Below, piece by piece: positions 61,015 to 64,000 of a stretch of 64,000 nt of DNA. Below the pieces are notes generated by a model. The model was not told where the DNA came from and made no database searches. It saw only the letters and a program-made list of their open reading frames with translations. This stretch comes from Alteromonadaceae bacterium (GTDB taxonomy: Bacteria; Pseudomonadota; Gammaproteobacteria; Enterobacterales; Alteromonadaceae), in contig WKFJ01000061.1 of the NCBI GenBank assembly GCA_014872785.1, forward strand, positions 1 through 64,000, given 5' to 3'. Made by a program: the position numbers and the translations under genes. The number at the start of each line of letters is the position of its first letter. Position 1 is the stretch's first letter.

Positions 61015-61818
61015 TTAGCTTAATAGGGCTAGCACTTGACTCTGTTGCTGATTAGCTTGAGCTTGTACGGCTATATTTGCTTGACTCAAAACACCGGCGG
61101 CAGCATTTTCAGCAGTGGTGGCAGCAAAATCGGTATCCTGGATACGGCTTCTAGCCGCCTGCTCGTTTACCGTTTGCGTGGTTAGCTGTCTTGCCGTGCT
61201 TTCAAAACGATTCTGTACAGCACCAAACTCAGCCCTATTACTACCGACCGTCTCAATCGCAGCGTCCGCTGAATCTAGCGCTGCCTGCGCGCCTGTCTCA
61301 GTGCTTATATCCGCGTTTAGTATATCGTTTAGCGCTGTTGGCAAATCACGGGTGTTTACGCCAATACTCTGACCTGCATTCGCACCTGATTGGAAATCAA
61401 TAGAACCGTCAGCCGTAAAAAGTGAATTACCATTAAAATTAGTATTTTCGAGAGTGCTTCTGATGTTGTCTTGCAATTGGGTCACTTCCTGCTGCAAAGC
61501 ACTGCGGTCTGCATCTGTTAACAACCCATTTCCCGCCTGCACCGACAGCTCCCGAATACGAGCAACGTCATCATTAACACCAGACAAAGCTGCATCACCA
61601 ACCTGAGCCAAAGAAATACCATCATAAACGTTATTCAACGCCTGCTGGTTGCCTGACACTTGGCTAGAAAGCCTATCTATTATCTGTTGTGCGGCAGCAC
61701 CGTCAGCGGCGCTGTTTATTTGCCTACCACTTGCCAAACGCTCAAGCAGATTGTTTTGTCTTTCTTGCACCTGTTGCAAGATAGAATTATTTGAACTGGA
61801 ATTTACGCCGTTTACCAT
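61015..61818 (-). CDS. Short flagellin
   Basis: A 267-residue filament protein with only the D0/D1 domains. The N-terminal part (about 10-140) contains ERLASGRQINSAADGAAAQQI, YDGISLAQVGDAALSGVND and RELSVQAGNG. The C-terminal part contains RIQDTDFAATTAENAAAGVL and the terminal helix ANIAVQAQANQQQSQVLALL. The hypervariable middle is very short (about 145-185). The first residues (MVNGVNSSSNNSIL) differ from the usual flagellin start with INTN and an aliphatic run. The Gln-rich ends are unusual. The ribosome-binding site TAGGAGG is perfect. No sigma-28 or sigma-54 promoter could be assigned confidently. Confidence 0.9.
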   Translation of the reverse strand: MVNGVNSSSNNSILQQVQERQNNLLERLASGRQINSAADGAAAQQIIDRLSSQVSGNQQALNNVYDGISLAQVGDAALSGVNDDVARIRELSVQAGNGLLTDADRSALQQEVTQLQDNIRSTLENTNFNGNSLFTADGSIDFQSGANAGQSIGVNTRDLPTALNDILNADISTETGAQAALDSADAAIETVGSNRAEFGAVQNRFESTARQLTTQTVNEQAARSRIQDTDFAATTAENAAAGVLSQANIAVQAQANQQQSQVLALLS

Positions 61819-62366
61819 AAATACCTCCTATACCTCACAGTAAAGAGTAGCACAAACTGGTTACAAAGTAAGCTTTTACGGATTTGGAAATTGTGAGCTA
61901 GCTAACAAAATTAAAGCTAATGAAACATCGACAGTTGTCGAGTTATTGGTTAAAAGACTCCTTGTCTTAATGAAAAGTTTATTGAGTACCCCCTCATAAA
62001 TTAACGAAAAATGACTTAATTTTAAGACCGTTTTAGTAATGAAGATGGTGTTTTAACTGTGCTAACTTGACCGTTCAAAATACATAGTTAAACGCAAAGG
62101 ATGAAAATGCTGAGCAATAATTTCTAATAGAAATTTAGAGACAGGATGACGTTGGCTAGCTGCCAAACCGATAAATTCGATTTGTCCACATACTACTCTA
62201 TAGACACACTTCAATTTTGCGAAAGCATGTCTCATGTGGTAAGTCTGTTAAACTAAGGCCTTCAAAATCCAAATTATCAGCCGATAATCTCAGTACTATA
62301 ATAAAATCTAATTTTTTGTAATTCTCATAAATGTTGGCTCAATGAAAAAGGAACTAATTACGATCA
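61819..62366. other. 548-base non-coding region between flagellin and methyltransferase-like gene
   Basis: No ORF of note on either strand. It holds the flagellin ribosome-binding site (61824-61830), a small palindrome AAGAC-N5-GTCTT (61954-61968), a weak GTCGATG motif on the minus strand (about 61926-61932) that could be a poor sigma-28 -10 for flagellin, and the better plus-strand sigma-28-like site at 62262-62287. The middle (about 61990-62250) is AT-rich and featureless to me. Confidence 0.6.
62262..62287 (+). promoter_or_regulatory. Putative sigma-28 (FliA) promoter of the methyltransferase-like gene
   Basis: A perfect -10 GCCGATAA (62280-62287) with TCAAAAT (62262-62268) at the -35. 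The spacing is TCAA-N14-GCCGATAA, one base shorter than the E. coli TAAA-N15 form. The -10 lies in a small palindrome, TTATC-AGCC-GATAA. Predicted start near 62294, 73 bases before the ATG at 62367. Confidence 0.55.
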
Positions 62367-63275
62367 ATGACTAGCAACATTCCCTTAAATTCGCCAGTAT
62401 TTTTATATGGAGCATCGAAAAAAGGCATAGAATACTTACCTATAATTCAAAAGCGTTACAAAGTAATCGGGTTTCTTGATGGTAATTCAAAAAAGCATGG
62501 AACAGAACTTTGCGGCTTCAATATCTCTGGGCCGCATTCGAGTCAACTATTGAACAAGTCGTCCATTATCATAACGAGCACTTTCGAAGCTGAAATATCT
62601 GAAACTTTAGAATCGATGGGAATTCGTAATTTTGTTTCGGTTCATGCTTTACCCGATATCGAGCGTATGTACCTGAAAGAAAAGAAAAAGTCTCAGCAAA
62701 AAGACATTTCAAAAAGAGCAGCAACCCGTTCGCCTTTACTTGTTTCAGTTGGCTCAGAAGGACTTGCGAATAGAGGTTGGTTGATAACTGAACAGTCTTT
62801 TTTAGATATTACCCAATCAGACGACTGGTCAGCCTGTTTTTCTCCCAATTCCATAGATGCTATTTTCGCAGAACATGTATGGGAGCACATGACCACGACT
62901 CAGGCCAAAGTAGCCACGAAGTTGTGTTTTCGTTATTTAAAATACGGTGGTCGTCTACGGTTAGCTGTACCTGACGGCTATCACGAAAGTGATTCTTATA
63001 TCGAAAGAGTTAAGCCTGGTGGTTATGGAAACGGTTCAGATGACCATAAGGTGCTCTACAATTATCAAAGTTTCAGTAGTTTACTAGAGGATGTGGGCTT
63101 TAAAGTAGAATTGCTCGAATATTATGACGAAAATAGAAATTTACACACTGCTACTATATCCGAAAATTTTGGTGCAATTAGGCGGTCAGTGTATAACTAC
63201 CCAGACAATCATACTGATAAATTGAATTATGATTACTCTTCTTTGATCATTGACGCCTTTAAATGCCCTAACTAG
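62367..63275 (+). CDS. Two-domain protein: nucleotide-binding N-domain plus SAM methyltransferase-like domain
   Basis: A 302-residue cytoplasmic protein. Residues 8-105 form a PglD/Rossmann-like unit (VFLYGASKKGIEYLPIIQ, YKVIGFLDGNSKKHG, SSIIITSTFEAEISETLES). Residues about 125-300 resemble the predicted SAM-dependent methyltransferases of polysaccharide loci: SEGLANRGWL, then AIFAEHVWEHM, CFRYLKYGGRLRLAVPDGYH, VKPGGYGNGSDDHKVLYNYQ. The classical SAM-binding glycine motif is not obvious, so activity is uncertain. It lies next to flagellin and galE behind a FliA-like promoter, suggesting modification of flagellin or another surface glycan; this is inference. Ribosome-binding site weak (AAGGAA, rather distant). 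Confidence 0.75.
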   Translation: MTSNIPLNSPVFLYGASKKGIEYLPIIQKRYKVIGFLDGNSKKHGTELCGFNISGPHSSQLLNKSSIIITSTFEAEISETLESMGIRNFVSVHALPDIERMYLKEKKKSQQKDISKRAATRSPLLVSVGSEGLANRGWLITEQSFLDITQSDDWSACFSPNSIDAIFAEHVWEHMTTTQAKVATKLCFRYLKYGGRLRLAVPDGYHESDSYIERVKPGGYGNGSDDHKVLYNYQSFSSLLEDVGFKVELLEYYDENRNLHTATISENFGAIRRSVYNYPDNHTDKLNYDYSSLIIDAFKCPN

Positions 63276-63608
63276 GAAAGTCGTTGACTTCAAAAAAAAC
63301 TGGATGGAATTTAAAAGAAAATAGACCTACTTATCAAAATACAAAGTCAACTTTAAAAGCGTCTAAGCTCAACTTCATCTCAGAATATAAGATGCATGAA
63401 CCACATTTTTATTAAAGAACATCCACTCTTTAAATTATATTTGTTCTATGTTTTATCTTTTGGCCACGGAAATTGCTGAGGCTACGATTTTAAGGTACAA
63501 ACTGCTCAAAAACCATGAAAGTGTTATTTCATGATAAATACGCCACCAATTATTCAAGCATCAAAGACAAATTATTTTTTATGACGCCTAAATTAAGCTA
63601 AACATAGA
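63276..63608. other. 333-base AT-rich non-coding region
   Basis: No credible gene. Two inverted repeats are visible: GTTGACTT (63283-63290) with AAGTCAAC (63344-63351), an 8-bp stem with a long loop just after the methyltransferase-like stop, and CATGAAA-gtgtta-TTTCATG (63514-63533), a tight 7-bp hairpin. Either could be a weak terminator or RNA structure between convergent genes. Confidence 0.5.
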
Positions 63609-64000
63609 TCATTTATTGAGCAAATTATTATAACTTGCCTCTGTGATAAAACTCACTAAATTTTCGGCGGACAACGGCGTGTTAATGCGCTTTCCCCTGT
63701 CTCCCCTGTGATCGACCATGTAACATTCAAATTTATCCCTGTTAAATGGAATTACTATAAATGAATCGAATTCAATAAATGCATCAAAGTCTTTTAATTG
63801 ATTGGTAATATCATTCAATGATTGATTTTCGAATATCGCTTCATTGGTTGTTTCTACAAACATAACTTTAAGAATGTATAGTGCACTGTAGTCAAAGTTT
63901 TTCCTAACTCTGTTCAATAAGAACTGAGTTCTTGTGCGCATACATGTACTGAGTGGAGCCATACCAGCCTTAACTGTTTCGCTTCCCAACTCAACAGGAG
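63609..64000 (-). CDS. Unknown protein, C-terminal part (runs off right edge)
   Basis: A minus-strand frame open from its stop at 63609 to the window end, about 130 codons. A TTG at 63989 could start it, but the frame continues upstream (Pro-Val-Glu-Leu-Gly) with no ribosome-binding site, so the gene very likely begins outside the window. The C-terminal 85 residues are a compact mix of helices and strands (FDAFIEFDSFIVIPFNRDKF, CYMVDHRGDRGKR). The upstream part has PLSTCMRTRTQFLLNRVRKN. I do not recognise the family. Confidence 0.55.
   Translation of the reverse strand, partial: PVELGSETVKAGMAPLSTCMRTRTQFLLNRVRKNFDYSALYILKVMFVETTNEAIFENQSLNDITNQLKDFDAFIEFDSFIVIPFNRDKFECYMVDHRGDRGKRINTPLSAENLVSFITEASYNNLLNK

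Noticed and set aside
61926-61952. Possible sigma-28 promoter for flagellin (TAAC...GTCGATG on the minus strand)
   Set aside because: Spacer is one base too long and both elements are poor; kept only as a weak note.
1-64000. CRISPR arrays, tRNA/rRNA genes, insertion sequences, prophage genes
   Set aside because: No regularly spaced repeats, no tRNA-like cloverleaf noticed, and no transposase, integrase or phage structural proteins among the open frames.

Overview
The window looks like a chromosome segment of a polarly flagellated marine gammaproteobacterium of the Alteromonadales (an Alteromonas/Glaciecola/Paraglaciecola-like bacterium). This is inferred from gene order and protein character: a flrABC-fliE...fliA-che-ParC/ParP-cheW polar flagellar cluster running into a ccm cytochrome c maturation operon, as also seen in Vibrio and relatives, plus moderately AT-rich DNA. 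No rRNA, tRNA, IS element, prophage or CRISPR array was seen.

Layout. (1) 1-2300: the start of a secreted protein cut by the window edge, an unknown periplasmic protein and a lone GT4 glycosyltransferase. (2) 2365-16025, minus strand: one tightly packed operon-like block. It begins with a polysaccharide-export (Wza/SLBB) protein that is split by a frame break, continues with a WecA-type initiating sugar-phosphate transferase, and then carries a complete but divergent type II secretion machine in the order G-E-F-H-I-J-K-L-M-C-D, ending in a lipidated secretin. (3) 16234-18300: a POT-family peptide transporter and a small conserved membrane protein. (4) 18368-26132, minus strand: ccmABCDEFGHI with mlaA translationally coupled at the end. 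(5) 26327-29067, plus strand: a second FliK-like protein and the FlhB C-domain paralogue FhlB. (6) 29072-59642, minus strand: the flagellar and chemotaxis cluster. In transcription order it is flrA; flrBC; fliEFGHIJ; fliK-fliLMNOPQR-flhB; flhA-flhF-fleN-fliA-cheYZAB; and parC-parP-cheW-DUF2802. (7) 59854-61818: galE and a short flagellin. (8) 62367-64000: a two-domain methyltransferase-like gene and a truncated unknown ORF.

Regulation visible in the sequence. Four strong sigma-54 promoters with exact GG-N10-GC spacing lie upstream of flrB, fliE, fliK and flhA. This fits the FlrA (early) and FlrBC (middle) hierarchy encoded in the same window. Two sigma-28 (FliA)-like promoters lie upstream of galE and of the methyltransferase-like gene flanking the flagellin, suggesting that surface-sugar genes join the late flagellar regulon. 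Hairpin terminators separate flrA from flrB, flrC from fliE, cheW from the DUF2802 gene, and flagellin from galE.

The most novel-looking element is the block at 2365-16025: a dedicated, liposecretin-type T2SS fused in one transcription unit to polysaccharide initiation and export genes. Its Wza-like leader gene is interrupted at an A7 tract, which could be an error, a real split or programmed slippage.
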